Assembly: GCF_002834385.1 (NCBI RefSeq)
Contig: NZ_PITQ01000002.1
Location: forward strand, 620,001 to 684,000
Length of the DNA stretch: 64,000 bases
Direction of reading: 5' to 3'
Source: Rahnella sp. AA
Lineage (GTDB): Bacteria; Pseudomonadota; Gammaproteobacteria; Enterobacterales; Enterobacteriaceae
In this document: one piece after another, positions 8,297 through 18,201 of the stretch
How the letters are laid out: each line of letters starts with the position of its first letter
Numbering within the stretch: position 1 is the stretch's first letter
Made by a program: the position numbers and the translations under genes
Notes under the pieces: generated by a model
Databases searched by the model: none
What the model was told of the DNA's origin: nothing
Seen by the model: the letters and a program-made list of their open reading frames with translations, nothing else

Positions 8297-9184
8297 GTGG
8301 CGTATTTATTACTGGCATTAGCAGCAATATTTTGGGGCGGTAATTATGTTGTGGGTCATATATTAGTACAATATGTCGATCCCTATGGATTGAGCCTGAT
8401 ACGTTGGGGCGGAACCACTGTTATTATGCTTGCATTTTACTGGAAAAACTTCCTTCATGATTTCCCCACCCTGCGTAATCACTTAGGCATGAACGCCTTA
8501 CTCTCTTTTTTAGGCCAGGTCAGTTTCCCTCTCAGTTTATACATCGGATTGCAATATACAACATCACTTAATGCCGCTATTTATATATCCAGCACGCCTT
8601 GTCTGGTGCTATTTATTAATCATTTCATTTTCAATGAAAGAATCTCCCTGCGCAATATTACAGGCGTGGTCGCCAGCACAGCAGCCGTGATCTACCTTGC
8701 CTTTTCCAATGCAAGAGGTGCAGGCAGCTTACAGACGTTTGGTTGGGGCGATGTGCTGACGATTATTTCCGCGTTGAGTTGGGCTTTTTATTGCGCGTTG
8801 TTACGGCTGAAAAATAAAGAAGTGAAAAACACTTCGTTTGTCGCCTTTAGTTCACTGATCGGCACCCTCATTCTGATACCGATGTTTCTATTGCATGCCG
8901 CTTTGGCGCAAGATTTCCACGGTGTCATTTACCAGGCCTCGCCACAGGTTATCGTCGGGATCCTCTATTTGATCGTATTCCCTTCATGGCTATCCTACGT
9001 CTTCTGGAGCAAAGGCGTTTCGATGATTGGCACCACACGAAGTGAAATCTACACGCATCTGATCCCTGTATCAGGCGGTATCATGGGGATCGTTTTTCTC
9101 GGTAATAAGCTTGAGACTTATCACATCATCACCCTGTTGCTCATCATTTTCGGGATTGTATGTTGCTCGGCGAAAAAAAATTAG
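8297..9184 (+). CDS. EamA/DMT-family transporter (10 TM)
   Basis: The 295-residue protein has two EamA repeats of about five hydrophobic helices each. It starts at a GTG (VAYLLLALAAIFWGGNY, the first residue read as Met) with GAGG six bases upstream. WGGNYVVGH at helix 1 and the second-repeat WGDVLTIISALSWAFYCALLRLK are typical of drug/metabolite exporters. The C-terminal residues SAKKN fit the positive-inside tail. It follows the HDO enzyme and may export its product; this is inference from adjacency. The family also includes amino-acid and nucleoside exporters. Confidence 0.85.
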   Translation: MAYLLLALAAIFWGGNYVVGHILVQYVDPYGLSLIRWGGTTVIMLAFYWKNFLHDFPTLRNHLGMNALLSFLGQVSFPLSLYIGLQYTTSLNAAIYISSTPCLVLFINHFIFNERISLRNITGVVASTAAVIYLAFSNARGAGSLQTFGWGDVLTIISALSWAFYCALLRLKNKEVKNTSFVAFSSLIGTLILIPMFLLHAALAQDFHGVIYQASPQVIVGILYLIVFPSWLSYVFWSKGVSMIGTTRSEIYTHLIPVSGGIMGIVFLGNKLETYHIITLLLIIFGIVCCSAKKN

Positions 9185-9690
9185 CGGGACTAAAGCAGAT
9201 GTACCTGCAACAGCAAATCGGGGTTCAGCAATAAGAAAGTCTTGTTCTTGCCCCATTTATTTAGCGGATACGGGAATAATTTAACTTAGCGAACTGCCCC
9301 CCCGGTTTGCTTTATATCACACCATAATTGTACTTATTAACTTTCTTCTTCCCTTAAGGTAAATTCAGGAATTTACTTTGACAAATATCACTACTACATA
9401 ATACGAGGTTTTCAGCCAACTAAGGCAGCGATATCTGATAAAAAGATATTAATGGAAATTCCGGTCACCCCGGCAGAAAGACTCTTGTTATTCATTTTAC
9501 TTAAAACGTTAAATCTATTCGGGTGGCAGACCAACATAAGAAAAACTGAATAAATGATATATTCATGAAAGACAAATAAACAGTTTAAAATGCTGTTTTC
9601 CATTTATGATATTGATGTTTATTGGGTTTTTTATCAATTAAAACTAATATCTAACTCCCGAAACCTGCACATAACTTAAGAGTCTCTATT
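9185..9690. other. 506-bp AT-rich intergenic region
   Basis: A TTGACA at 9378-9383 with TAATAC at 9399-9404 could be a promoter, though its spacing is a short 15 bp. A 33-codon open frame at 9452-9553 encodes a short peptide with one hydrophobic stretch but lacks a ribosome site. No convincing gene is seen. Confidence 0.4.
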
Positions 9691-10767
9691 ATGTTCATTC
9701 GCATGATATCAGGGATGGCCTGCGCCATTCTGTTAACCATGTCACCTTTGGTTCAGGCGGCAAGCTCATTTCCGCCCCCGAAAGAGGCCGACTGGGTCGC
9801 TAAAGAATTCACCTTTAATAACGGTGAGAAGTTAAATGACCTGCGCATTCATTATTTTACCCTCGGAGATAAAAGCAAACCTGCGGTATTATTACTTCAC
9901 GGTACTAATCAGCCCGTCAGCGCTTTATTAGCCCAGGGGTTCGGCGGTGAGTTATTCGGCCCCGGACAGGCACTGGATATCAGTAAATATTTTATTATCA
10001 TCCCGGAAGGTATTGGTTCAGGAAAATCATCAAAACCTTCAGATGGTTTACGTATGGCATTCCCGCATTACGATTATGACGATATGGTTACCGCTCAATA
10101 TCGTTTAATTAAAGAAGGGCTGGGTATTTCCCATTTACGGCTGGTGATGGGTTATTCCATGGGCGGAATGCAAACCTGGTTATGGGGCGAAAAATACCCG
10201 TCAATGATGGACGCGCTGGTTCCGATGGCATCACAGCCCAATGAACTGTCGGGCCGTAACTGGATGATGCGCCGTATGCTGGTCGAATCTATCAAAAACG
10301 ATCCCGCCTGGGCGGACGGTAACTATCACCAGCAACCCCCGGCACTGAAAACCGCCAACATTATGTTCAGCATTGCTACCACCGGTGGCACGCTGGGCTA
10401 TCAGCATAAAGCACCCACCCATGCCCTGGCCGATAAGCTGGTTGACGAGCGCCTCGCAGCCCCCGTTACCGCAGATGCCAACGACTTTATTTATATCTGG
10501 AACGCTTCCGCTAACTTTAATGCCCTTCCGGCCTTAAGCCACATTACCGCCCCGATGCTGATCATTAATTCTACGGATGACGAACGTAATCCGGTCGAAA
10601 CAGGGATCCTGAAAGGGGAATTAAACCAGATAAAACAGGCTGAACTGTTCCTCATCCCGGCGAGCGCTGAGACGAGCGGACATGGCACCACGATGTCAGC
10701 AAAATTCTACAGTGAAAAGCTGAAATCGTTTTTAGCCCACACCTCTGGCGGGCACGCAAAGAATTAA
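9691..10767 (+). CDS. exported alpha/beta-fold hydrolase
   Basis: The 358-residue protein begins with a cleavable signal peptide (MFIRMISGMACAILLTMS, cleavage after VQA near residue 23), so it should act in the periplasm. The body is an alpha/beta hydrolase resembling the homoserine acetyltransferase branch: VLLLHGTNQP (oxyanion region, about 66-75), nucleophile elbow GYSMGG with Ser156, an acid in IINSTDDERNP near 293, and His in SGHGTT near 333. Periplasmic location argues against methionine biosynthesis; esterase or peptidase-like activity is more likely. It appears monocistronic, with a strong terminator after it. Confidence 0.82.
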   Translation: MFIRMISGMACAILLTMSPLVQAASSFPPPKEADWVAKEFTFNNGEKLNDLRIHYFTLGDKSKPAVLLLHGTNQPVSALLAQGFGGELFGPGQALDISKYFIIIPEGIGSGKSSKPSDGLRMAFPHYDYDDMVTAQYRLIKEGLGISHLRLVMGYSMGGMQTWLWGEKYPSMMDALVPMASQPNELSGRNWMMRRMLVESIKNDPAWADGNYHQQPPALKTANIMFSIATTGGTLGYQHKAPTHALADKLVDERLAAPVTADANDFIYIWNASANFNALPALSHITAPMLIINSTDDERNPVETGILKGELNQIKQAELFLIPASAETSGHGTTMSAKFYSEKLKSFLAHTSGGHAKN

Positions 10768-10780
10768 TCTCCATTGCTGA

Positions 10781-10818
10781 CAGGAAGTCACGCAGGTTGC
10801 TTCCTGGTTTTTTGTTTT
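10781..10818 (+). terminator. Rho-independent terminator of the alpha/beta hydrolase gene
   Basis: CAGGAAG pairs with CTTCCTG, followed by GTTTTTTGTTTTTC. Confidence 0.85.
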
Positions 10819-10883
10819 TCTGCTGATTTTACTTTCAACACCGCTCTCCATTTCACGATTCTATCGGTAAAAGGGAATATTCA

Positions 10884-12506
10884 ATGTTTCGTAAAATAAA
10901 GATCCGAACTGCACTTAGTATGATGATTTTCTCACTGACTGCATTGCTGCTCTTCGTCGGCATTCTGGGGCTGGTTGCCGTGCAGTCGGGGAACAAATCG
11001 TTCGCTCATGTGGATACTGAAGTCTTGCCGGGGCTGGTCGCTCTGAATGAAAGTTCAGAACTCCTGCTTCGTGGACGACTTGACTTGCGTCTGTATGAAT
11101 CGCTGGTGGGCAGCGGTGATACTGAAAAAGCTAAAGCCGCGCTGGAACGTGCCCGTGGCAAGATAGACAGCGCCAGTGCGAAATGGCAGGACTATCTTAA
11201 ATATCCGCAATCCAAAGAAGAACGGGTCATTGCCGCAGAAATGGCCTCCACACGCGACGCCCTGATGAAAGAGTTTATTGGCCCGGCATTTACCGCACTG
11301 GAAGCCGGTAAACTGGATGAATATCGTCAGTTTGCCGGGAAATCAACGGCACTGTATGGCGCGTTCGATAAAGCCTCAAAGGCGCTGGTGGTCTACAAGC
11401 TGAAAAGTATTGACGTGGCTTATGATGATTCCAGCAATCGCCTGAACCGCATGCAATACGTTCTCTACATTTCGATTGCCTGCGCGCTGGCGCTGGCCGG
11501 GCTGGCATGGTCAGTGATGACCAATCTGATCGTCAAACCGCTCAACAATGCGATTACCGTATTCGACCGTATTGCCGAAGGCGATTTGCGGGCACGCATT
11601 GATATCGCAGGGAAAAACGAGATCGCCAAGCTCTTTGCCGCCGTGCAACGCATGCGCGATGGGCTGGAAAATATGGTGCAGGTCGTCCGTAACAGTACGG
11701 ATGCCATCGGAACCGGTGTGGAAGAAATTGCTTCCGGCAATATCGACCTCTCCAGCCGGACCGAGCAACAGGCGGCTTCACTGGATGAGACGGCTTCCAG
11801 CATGGAGCAGATTATGGCCACGGTTAAAAACAACGAAGAAAGCATTCGTAAAGCAAACAAACTGTCATTCAAAGCGTCTGACTCTGCGGCCCGTGGGGCA
11901 AACGTGGTGTCTGAAGTGGTCGCCACCATGAATTCGATTGAGGTGAGTTCAGCCAAAATCGGTGACATTGTTGGCGTCATCGACAGCATTGCATTCCAGA
12001 CTAACCTGCTGGCGCTGAACGCCGCCGTCGAAGCCGCCCGTGCAGGGGAAGCAGGCCGGGGGTTTGCCGTGGTAGCCTCTGAAGTTCGCGTGCTGGCTCA
12101 GCGCAGTGCGACGGCGGCAAAAGAGATCGGCACCATGATCAATGACTCTCTCAGCCGTATTGAGCAAGGGGCAGGCCTGGTAAAAGTGGCCGGCACCACG
12201 ATGAATGAAGTCACCGTTGATGTGAAAGAAGTGGTCGATATTATGGATGAAGTGATGCTGGCCTCGGGCGAACAGACGCGCGGGATTTCCCAGATTAATA
12301 TCGCTATTCAGCAGATGGACGGCGTGACCCAGCAGAACGCCTCTCTGGTTTCCGAAGTCGCAACAGCCGCAAGCTCACTGCAACATCAGGTGGTGCATTT
12401 GCAGCAGTCAGTGAAACGTTTCCAGACAAACGCAAAAACTACGCCGGAAAATGGTCGTCAGATCAACGCCGGGGCGCAAGAAATGCTACTGATTAGTCAG
12501 AACTAG
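10884..12506 (+). CDS. methyl-accepting chemotaxis protein
   Basis: This is a 540-residue class-I chemoreceptor. TM1 spans about residues 11-33, a periplasmic four-helix-bundle-type sensor covers about 35-190, TM2 is near 192-212, and a HAMP domain follows ([24 protein letters not shown]). The cytoplasmic coiled coil includes the conserved hairpin [31 protein letters not shown]. The C terminus ends LISQN and lacks the NWETF-type pentapeptide tether used by CheR/CheB. It should therefore depend on high-abundance receptors for adaptation. The ligand is unknown. No che or flagellar genes are adjacent. Confidence 0.93.
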   Translation: MFRKIKIRTALSMMIFSLTALLLFVGILGLVAVQSGNKSFAHVDTEVLPGLVALNESSELLLRGRLDLRLYESLVGSGDTEKAKAALERARGKIDSASAKWQDYLKYPQSKEERVIAAEMASTRDALMKEFIGPAFTALEAGKLDEYRQFAGKSTALYGAFDKASKALVVYKLKSIDVAYDDSSNRLNRMQYVLYISIACALALAGLAWSVMTNLIVKPLNNAITVFDRIAEGDLRARIDIAGKNEIAKLFAAVQRMRDGLENMVQVVRNSTDAIGTGVEEIASGNIDLSSRTEQQAASLDETASSMEQIMATVKNNEESIRKANKLSFKASDSAARGANVVSEVVATMNSIEVSSAKIGDIVGVIDSIAFQTNLLALNAAVEAARAGEAGRGFAVVASEVRVLAQRSATAAKEIGTMINDSLSRIEQGAGLVKVAGTTMNEVTVDVKEVVDIMDEVMLASGEQTRGISQINIAIQQMDGVTQQNASLVSEVATAASSLQHQVVHLQQSVKRFQTNAKTTPENGRQINAGAQEMLLISQN

Positions 12507-12517
12507 TGCATAAACGG

Positions 12518-12562
12518 CCAGACCTTGTCACACATACTGGTGGATTAAGGTCTGGTCATCAT
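12518..12562 (+). terminator. likely terminator of the chemoreceptor gene
   Basis: CCAGACCTT (12518-12526) pairs perfectly with AAGGTCTGG (12547-12555) across a 20-base loop, followed by TCATCATTT. The rest of 12563-12927 is AT-rich with no visible gene. Confidence 0.6.
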
Positions 12563-12927
12563 TTCGGCCTCAAAATGGATCCTTCATCGGTAATAAAAAT
12601 AGCCATGAGGCAGTGATAATTGCCGTCACTTATCATACCGGTGTTTAATGAATAATATTCTCTATAACAAAAATTCCAGTATGAATGAGCGCTGCATCTT
12701 ATTATTACAACTTATTTCATTTCTATTATTGAGATTATTTAACCCGAATCACTCAATGCACATAGATTCCGGAACACCCCGTCACCTTCATAATCCCGCC
12801 TGTTAAAAAACCTTCACGCACACAACAAAATCGTTTTTATTCAAACAATTAAAACAAAAAATAATTAATTACACTCTTTCAGAAATATTACGCATTAAGA
12901 ATATTCATAATACTAACCCTAAAGTTA

Positions 12928-12976
12928 TTGATAAGGATCAAGCTTGTTAAATTAATTTTCTTACTAACATATTTAC
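12928..12976 (+). promoter_or_regulatory. FNR-dependent class II promoter of the hyb operon
   Basis: TTGATAAGGATCAA at 12928-12941 is a perfect FNR box (TTGAT-N4-ATCAA). A -10-like TAACAT lies at 12965-12970. A start near 12976 would place the FNR centre at -41.5, the class II activator position. This predicts anaerobic induction of hydrogenase-2, in line with its known physiology. Confidence 0.82.
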
Positions 12977-12996
12977 CGATTTACTTCGTTTTAATC

Positions 12997-13112
12997 CGTC
13001 ATCTTTCAGGTTGCAGATGGGTTGGTTTCATTCGGCTGGCTACATTGGCTTACTGACGTAAGCCTCGTGGGTTTGCCGGAGTGCCGCCTTTCTACTTTCA
13101 GGATTTATTGAG
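12997..13112. repeat. ERIC-like element in the hyb leader
   Basis: The stretch reads like the reverse complement of an ERIC (enterobacterial repetitive intergenic consensus): GTCATCTTTCAGGTTGCAG at the left, a central palindrome GGCTTACTGACGTAAGCC, and GTGCCGCCTTTC at the right. It lies between the predicted FNR-dependent start and the hybO ribosome site, so it would be transcribed as part of the leader. Confidence 0.7.
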
Positions 13113-13145
13113 CAAGCTAATTTTGGTGAAAGGAAAATAATAAAA

Positions 13146-14279
13146 ATGGCAGGGGAAAATGTGATGCTTTCCCATCATGGCATTAACCGCCGTGATTTTA
13201 TGAAGCTTTGTGCCGCACTTGCCGCGTCAATGGGGCTGACAAACACAGCCGCCGCAGATATAGCAAAAGCGATTGTTTCGCCACAACGTCCCCCCGTGTT
13301 GTGGATAGGCGCGCAGGAATGCACGGGTTGTACCGAATCATTGTTAAGAGCAACGCACCCGACAATTGAGAATCTGTTGCTCGATACCATTTCACTTGAG
13401 TATCACGAAGTCCTGTCAGCGGCATTTGGCCATCAGGCAGAAGAAAACAAACGCAGGGCGATAGAACAGTACAAAGGGAAGTATGTTCTGGTTGTCGATG
13501 GTTCCATTCCCGTCAAAGACGGTGGCGTGTATTGCATGGTCGCGGGTAAGCCCATTGTCGAGCACATCCGTGAAGTGGCGGAACACGCCGCGGTCATCAT
13601 TGCTATCGGCTCCTGTTCCTCGTGGGGCGGCGTCGCGGCTGCGGGCAGCAACCCCAGCGGAGCCGTCAGCCTGCAGGAAGCGCTACCGGGCAAATCCATT
13701 ATCAATATTCCCGGCTGCCCACCGAACCCGCACAATTTTCTTGCCACCGTCGCACATGTCATCACCTATCAGCGGCCACCGGCGCTGGATAAATCAGGGC
13801 GCCCCACCTTTGCCTATGGCCGTCTGATCCACGAAAACTGCGAACGACGTCCGCATTTCGATGCAGGCCGTTTTGCCAAAGAATTTGGCGATGAAGGACA
13901 TCGTCAGGGATGGTGCCTCTATCATCTCGGGTGTAAAGGGCCGGAAACGTATGGCAATTGCCCGACATTGCAGTTCTGCGATATCGGCGGGGGTATCTGG
14001 CCTGTCGGTATCGGACATCCCTGCTATGGCTGTAATGAACAAGGCGTTGGTTTTACGAAAGGTATCTCCCAGCTGGCCAATGTGGCGAACCCGACGCCAC
14101 GGACAGAAAAACCCGCAACAAATGCGCCTGAAGGTGGTCATGTTTCAGCCACGGCGGTCGGCCTGATTGGAGGGGTATTGGGCATCGTCGCCGGGGTCAG
14201 CCTGATGACCGTACGCGAGCTGGGGCGTCAGCAAAAACGGGAACGGCAGGACGCTGATAAAGCCTCCAGGGAGGACTAA
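13146..14279 (+). CDS. hybO: hydrogenase-2 small subunit HybO
   Basis: HybO carries the Fe-S clusters that pass electrons from the NiFe site. The 377-residue precursor starts with a Tat signal (INRRDFMKLCAALAA, residues about 14-28). Cluster ligands are visible in ECTGCTESLL, GSCSSWGG, NIPGCPPNP, HLGCKGPETYGNCP and HPCYGCNE. A C-terminal anchor helix lies near residues 337-358 (AVGLIGGVLGIVAGVSL). The start at 13146 aligns with the E. coli N terminus; AAGGAAA is about 9 bases upstream. It is the first gene of hybOABCDEF-hypB-hybG. Confidence 0.97.
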   Translation: MAGENVMLSHHGINRRDFMKLCAALAASMGLTNTAAADIAKAIVSPQRPPVLWIGAQECTGCTESLLRATHPTIENLLLDTISLEYHEVLSAAFGHQAEENKRRAIEQYKGKYVLVVDGSIPVKDGGVYCMVAGKPIVEHIREVAEHAAVIIAIGSCSSWGGVAAAGSNPSGAVSLQEALPGKSIINIPGCPPNPHNFLATVAHVITYQRPPALDKSGRPTFAYGRLIHENCERRPHFDAGRFAKEFGDEGHRQGWCLYHLGCKGPETYGNCPTLQFCDIGGGIWPVGIGHPCYGCNEQGVGFTKGISQLANVANPTPRTEKPATNAPEGGHVSATAVGLIGGVLGIVAGVSLMTVRELGRQQKRERQDADKASRED

Positions 14280-14282
14280 GCC

Positions 14283-15314
14283 GTGAACAGACGCAACTTC
14301 TTTAAACTCACCTGCGCTGGCGCAGTGTTAGCGGGCGCGCCGCTGGCCGGACGTGCAGCGGCCACCAATAAACCGCCGATCCCCGGTGCGCTGGGCATGC
14401 TCTACGATTCAACGCTCTGCGTCGGCTGTCAGGCATGCGTGTCCAAATGCCAGCAGGTCAACGAACTGGCCTATAACCCGGAAAGCCAGATCTACGCGGG
14501 CGGCAGCGCCACCTGGTCTAACAACGATAAGCTCAGCCCTTACACCAATAACATTATTCAGGTCTGGAGCTCCGGCGACGGTCAGAACAAGGACCAGCTC
14601 GATAACGGTTATGCCTATATCAAAAAACAGTGCATGCACTGTGTGGATCCTAACTGTGTCACGGTCTGCCCGGTCAGCGCACTGAAAAAAGATGCAAAAA
14701 CCGGCGTAGTGCATTACGACGCCAGCATCTGTACCGGGTGTCGTTATTGTATGGTGGCGTGCCCCTTTGACGTGCCTAAATTCGATTATGAAAACCCGTT
14801 AGGCAGGATCCACAAATGCGAACTGTGCAATCAGAAAGGGTTGGAACGGCTGGATAAAGGCGGATTACCCGGATGCGTGGAGGTTTGCCCCACCGGCGCA
14901 GTGATTTTCGGCACACGGGAAAATCTGCTCAGCGAGGCAAAACGTCGCCTCGCCTTAAAATCGGGCAGTGACTATCACTATCCACGCCAGACACTGGATG
15001 CTGACGATACCTATCTGCATGCAGTGCCCCATTACGATAACTACGTATACGGTGAAAAAGAAGGCGGCGGTACGCAGGTTCTGGTTCTGGCGGGTGTTCC
15101 GTACCAAAAACTGATGCTACCAAAACTCGATGAGCTGTCGACTGGCGAACGCTCTGAACACGTTCAGCACACCATTTATAAAGGGATGATATTGCCGCTG
15201 GCGGTATTAGCCGGGCTGTCGGTGCTGGTGTATCGCAATACCCGTAACGACCGCAAAACCGATGAAAAGCATGACGACGACTCACATAAGGAGAACGACC
15301 ATGACGACGCATAA
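14283..15314 (+). CDS. hybA: hydrogenase-2 ferredoxin-like subunit HybA
   Basis: HybA relays electrons between HybO and the quinone-facing HybB. The 343-residue protein starts with GTG and a Tat-type signal ([12 protein letters not shown]). It carries four [4Fe-4S] cysteine clusters: [38 protein letters not shown], and CELCNQKG with CVEVCP. A C-terminal helix ([17 protein letters not shown]) anchors it in the membrane. It begins 3 bp after the hybO stop. Confidence 0.97.
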   Translation: MNRRNFFKLTCAGAVLAGAPLAGRAAATNKPPIPGALGMLYDSTLCVGCQACVSKCQQVNELAYNPESQIYAGGSATWSNNDKLSPYTNNIIQVWSSGDGQNKDQLDNGYAYIKKQCMHCVDPNCVTVCPVSALKKDAKTGVVHYDASICTGCRYCMVACPFDVPKFDYENPLGRIHKCELCNQKGLERLDKGGLPGCVEVCPTGAVIFGTRENLLSEAKRRLALKSGSDYHYPRQTLDADDTYLHAVPHYDNYVYGEKEGGGTQVLVLAGVPYQKLMLPKLDELSTGERSEHVQHTIYKGMILPLAVLAGLSVLVYRNTRNDRKTDEKHDDDSHKENDHDDA

Positions 15315-16500
15315 AGCCAGCCCGCTTGGCGGGCGTCTGGTCAGCTGGCCAGTTATGTTGCTGGCTCCGCTGGTTGTCATCTGCGCGGTGCTGATTTTGC
15401 GCCGTCTGCTCTTTGGCATCGGCTCGGTCGCCGCCTTAAACGGCGGATACCCGTGGGGATTATGGATTGCGTTTGATTTGCTGGTCGGCACCGGCTTTGC
15501 CTGCGGCGGCTGGGCACTGGCCTGGGCCGTCTACGTTTTCAATCGTGGCGAATACCACCCGCTGGTCAGACCGGCATTGCTGGCAAGCCTGTTCGGCTAC
15601 TCGCTGGGTGGTTTGTCTATCACCATTGATGTTGGCCGCTACTGGAATCTGCCCTACTTCTACATCCCTGGCTTTTTCAACACCTCGTCCGTGCTGTTCG
15701 AAACCGCCGTGTGTATGACCATCTACATCGGCGTCATGGCGCTGGAATTCGCGCCCGTCGTGCTCGAACGTTTCGGCTGGAAAGTGGCACTCAAACGTCT
15801 TAACAAGGTGATGTTCTTTATTATCGCGTTAGGCGCACTGCTCCCGACCATGCACCAGTCATCCATGGGATCACTGATGATTTCAGCGGGATTTAAAGTG
15901 CATCCGCTCTGGCAAAGTTATGAGCTTCTGCCGCTGCTTTCGGTACTGACCGCATTCATCATGGGGTTTTCGATTGTGATGTTCGAAGGCGCACTGGTGC
16001 AGGCGGGTTTACGGGGGCGCGGTGCCAATGAAAAACCGCTGTTTATCCGGCTAAGCCGCATTACCCAGGTGCTCCTGGTGCTGTTTCTCGCCTTACGTTT
16101 TGGCGAAATTATCTTGCACCACAAAACCCACTATCTGTTCGCCGGCGACAGGTTCTCCGTGATGTTCTGGTGCGAAGCGGCGCTGATGGCACTGCCACTT
16201 GTGCTGTTCCGGCTGCACGCCACACGCGAAGATTCGCGCTTTCTGTTCCTGGGTGGCCTCAGCATGCTATTTGGCGCAGCACTGTGGCGACTGAGTTACT
16301 CGATGCTGGCCTTTGATCCCGGCAACGGCTACCACTACTTCCCTGCCGCACAAGAAGTTCTGATTTCTATCGGTTTTGTCGCCATCGAAGTGTGTGCATA
16401 CATCTTATTAATACGGCTACTGCCGGTTCTTCCCGCGCCCGAAGGCGTTCATAAGAATTATCAGGCTGAGGTAAAGCATGAGCCAACGCATCACCATTGA
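15301..16500 (+). CDS. hybB: hydrogenase-2 integral membrane subunit HybB
   Basis: HybB is an NrfD/PsrC-type membrane protein, about 10 TM, that couples HybA to the quinone pool. The 399-residue product from the ATG at 15301 matches the E. coli start ([13 protein letters not shown]), has AAGGAG upstream and overlaps the hybA stop. A longer in-frame start at 15262 would lie inside hybA without a ribosome site. [23 protein letters not shown] and the long block [22 protein letters not shown] are highly conserved. The tail is His-rich. Confidence 0.96.
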   Translation: MTTHKASPLGGRLVSWPVMLLAPLVVICAVLILRRLLFGIGSVAALNGGYPWGLWIAFDLLVGTGFACGGWALAWAVYVFNRGEYHPLVRPALLASLFGYSLGGLSITIDVGRYWNLPYFYIPGFFNTSSVLFETAVCMTIYIGVMALEFAPVVLERFGWKVALKRLNKVMFFIIALGALLPTMHQSSMGSLMISAGFKVHPLWQSYELLPLLSVLTAFIMGFSIVMFEGALVQAGLRGRGANEKPLFIRLSRITQVLLVLFLALRFGEIILHHKTHYLFAGDRFSVMFWCEAALMALPLVLFRLHATREDSRFLFLGGLSMLFGAALWRLSYSMLAFDPGNGYHYFPAAQEVLISIGFVAIEVCAYILLIRLLPVLPAPEGVHKNYQAEVKHEPTHHH

Positions 16501-18184
16501 TCCTATTACCCGTATTGAAGGGCACCTGCGCATTGATTGCGAAATTGAGCAAGGGAAAGTCACCAAAGCCTGGTCCTCCGGGACAATGTGGCGGGGAATG
16601 GAAGAAATCGTTAAAGGCCAGGATCCGCGTGACGCGTGGATGATCGTGCAACGTATCTGCGGCGTGTGTACCACCGTTCACGCAATTGCCTCAGTACGGG
16701 CTGTGGAAAATGCCCTTGGGGTCAATGTTCCGGTCAATGCGCAATACATCCGTAACCTGATTCTGGCGGCGCACAGCATTCAGGATCACATCGTTCATTT
16801 CTACCAGCTATCTGCACTGGACTGGGTCGATGTCACTTCAGCTCTGAAAGCCGATCCCAATAAAGCCGAAGCGCTTCTGAAAGGTTTATCGGACTGGCCG
16901 TCAAACAGCGCTGCCGAGTTCGCCAAAGTTCAGAAGAAGATCAAGGATCTGGTCGACAGCGGACAGTTGGGGATTTTCGCCAATGGCTACTGGGGCCACC
17001 CGGCGATGGCATTGCCCCCTGAAGTAAACCTGATTGCCGTCGCCCATTATCTCCAGGCGCTGGAGTGTCAGCGGGATGCCAGCCGGATTGTCGCCATTCT
17101 CGGTGGCAAATCCCCGCACATTCAGAATCTGGCGGTGGGCGGTGTGGCGAACCCCATTAATCTGGATTCACCGGGTGTACTGAACCTGGAGCGGCTGATG
17201 TATGTGAAATCCTTTATTGACCGCTTAGGCGATTTTATTGAGCAAGTCTACAAGGTCGATTGCGCGGTGATCGCAGCCCACTATCCGCAGTGGCTGACGC
17301 TGGGGAAAGGTGCCGATCATTACATGAGCGTGCCGGAGCTGCCGACCGATAATAAGGGGGGGAGTTTTATGCTGGCAGGCGGTTATCTGGAAAACGGTGA
17401 TTTTGCCCGCTACCGGCCTTTTACCAGCCATCAGGATGAATTCCTGATCAATGGCATTAAAGAAAGCGGTAAACATGCCTGGTATAAGGACGATGAACCG
17501 CTGGCGCCGTGGGAAGGCCTGACACGGCCGGAATACACCGGCTGGCAGGAAGACGGCAAATACTCCTGGGTAAAATCCCCCACATTTTACGGCAAAACGG
17601 TTGAAGTCGGGCCACTCGCCTGGATGCTATGCAGCCTGGCCGCAAAGCATGAAGACACCGAAACGCACTTTGCACAAGTCGTCGGACTGTATAAAACGCT
17701 GACGGGCAACACGCTGGAAACCCGCCAGATGCACTCGACGATGGGCCGCATTATTGGCCGAACCGTGCACTGCTGTGTGCTGAAAAACACGCTGGCGCAA
17801 CAATGGCAGGCGCTGGTGACCAACATCGGCACCGGGGATCATCAGACATTTATCAAACCCGACCTGTCACCCGATAAAGAATTCCGGGGCGTCGGTTTTG
17901 GTGAAATGCCGCGCGGCATGTTGTCACACTGGGTTGTTTTTAAAAACGGTAAAATCACGAACTACCAGGCGGTAGTGCCTTCTACCTGGACATCCAGCCC
18001 GCGTAACTTTGAAGGGCAAGCTGGCCCGTATGAACAATCTCTGGTCGGAACTCCGGTTGCCGATCCGAACAAACCACTGGAAGTCGTGCGAACCATTCAC
18101 TCCTTCGACCCCTGTATGTCTTGCGCAGTACATGTGGTAGACGCGGTGAACGGCAACGAAGTCACCCGGGTGAAGGTGTTGTAA
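16478..18184 (+). CDS. hybC: hydrogenase-2 large (NiFe) subunit HybC
   Basis: HybC carries the NiFe(CN)2CO active site. The protein has 568 residues, against 567 in E. coli. Nickel ligands are in RICGVC (C61, C64) and DPCMSCAVH (C546, C549). The ending HVVDAVNGNEVTRVKVL is the extension removed after His552 by the HybD endopeptidase. It overlaps hybB by 23 bp and has GAGG just upstream. It is exported by Tat together with HybO. Confidence 0.98.
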   Translation: MSQRITIDPITRIEGHLRIDCEIEQGKVTKAWSSGTMWRGMEEIVKGQDPRDAWMIVQRICGVCTTVHAIASVRAVENALGVNVPVNAQYIRNLILAAHSIQDHIVHFYQLSALDWVDVTSALKADPNKAEALLKGLSDWPSNSAAEFAKVQKKIKDLVDSGQLGIFANGYWGHPAMALPPEVNLIAVAHYLQALECQRDASRIVAILGGKSPHIQNLAVGGVANPINLDSPGVLNLERLMYVKSFIDRLGDFIEQVYKVDCAVIAAHYPQWLTLGKGADHYMSVPELPTDNKGGSFMLAGGYLENGDFARYRPFTSHQDEFLINGIKESGKHAWYKDDEPLAPWEGLTRPEYTGWQEDGKYSWVKSPTFYGKTVEVGPLAWMLCSLAAKHEDTETHFAQVVGLYKTLTGNTLETRQMHSTMGRIIGRTVHCCVLKNTLAQQWQALVTNIGTGDHQTFIKPDLSPDKEFRGVGFGEMPRGMLSHWVVFKNGKITNYQAVVPSTWTSSPRNFEGQAGPYEQSLVGTPVADPNKPLEVVRTIHSFDPCMSCAVHVVDAVNGNEVTRVKVL

Positions 18185-18201
18185 CCCCTGAAGGTATTGT
18201 C

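Noticed and set aside
9691-10767. Methionine-pathway homoserine acetyltransferase
   Set aside because: A clear signal peptide sends the protein out of the cytoplasm, which does not fit that role.
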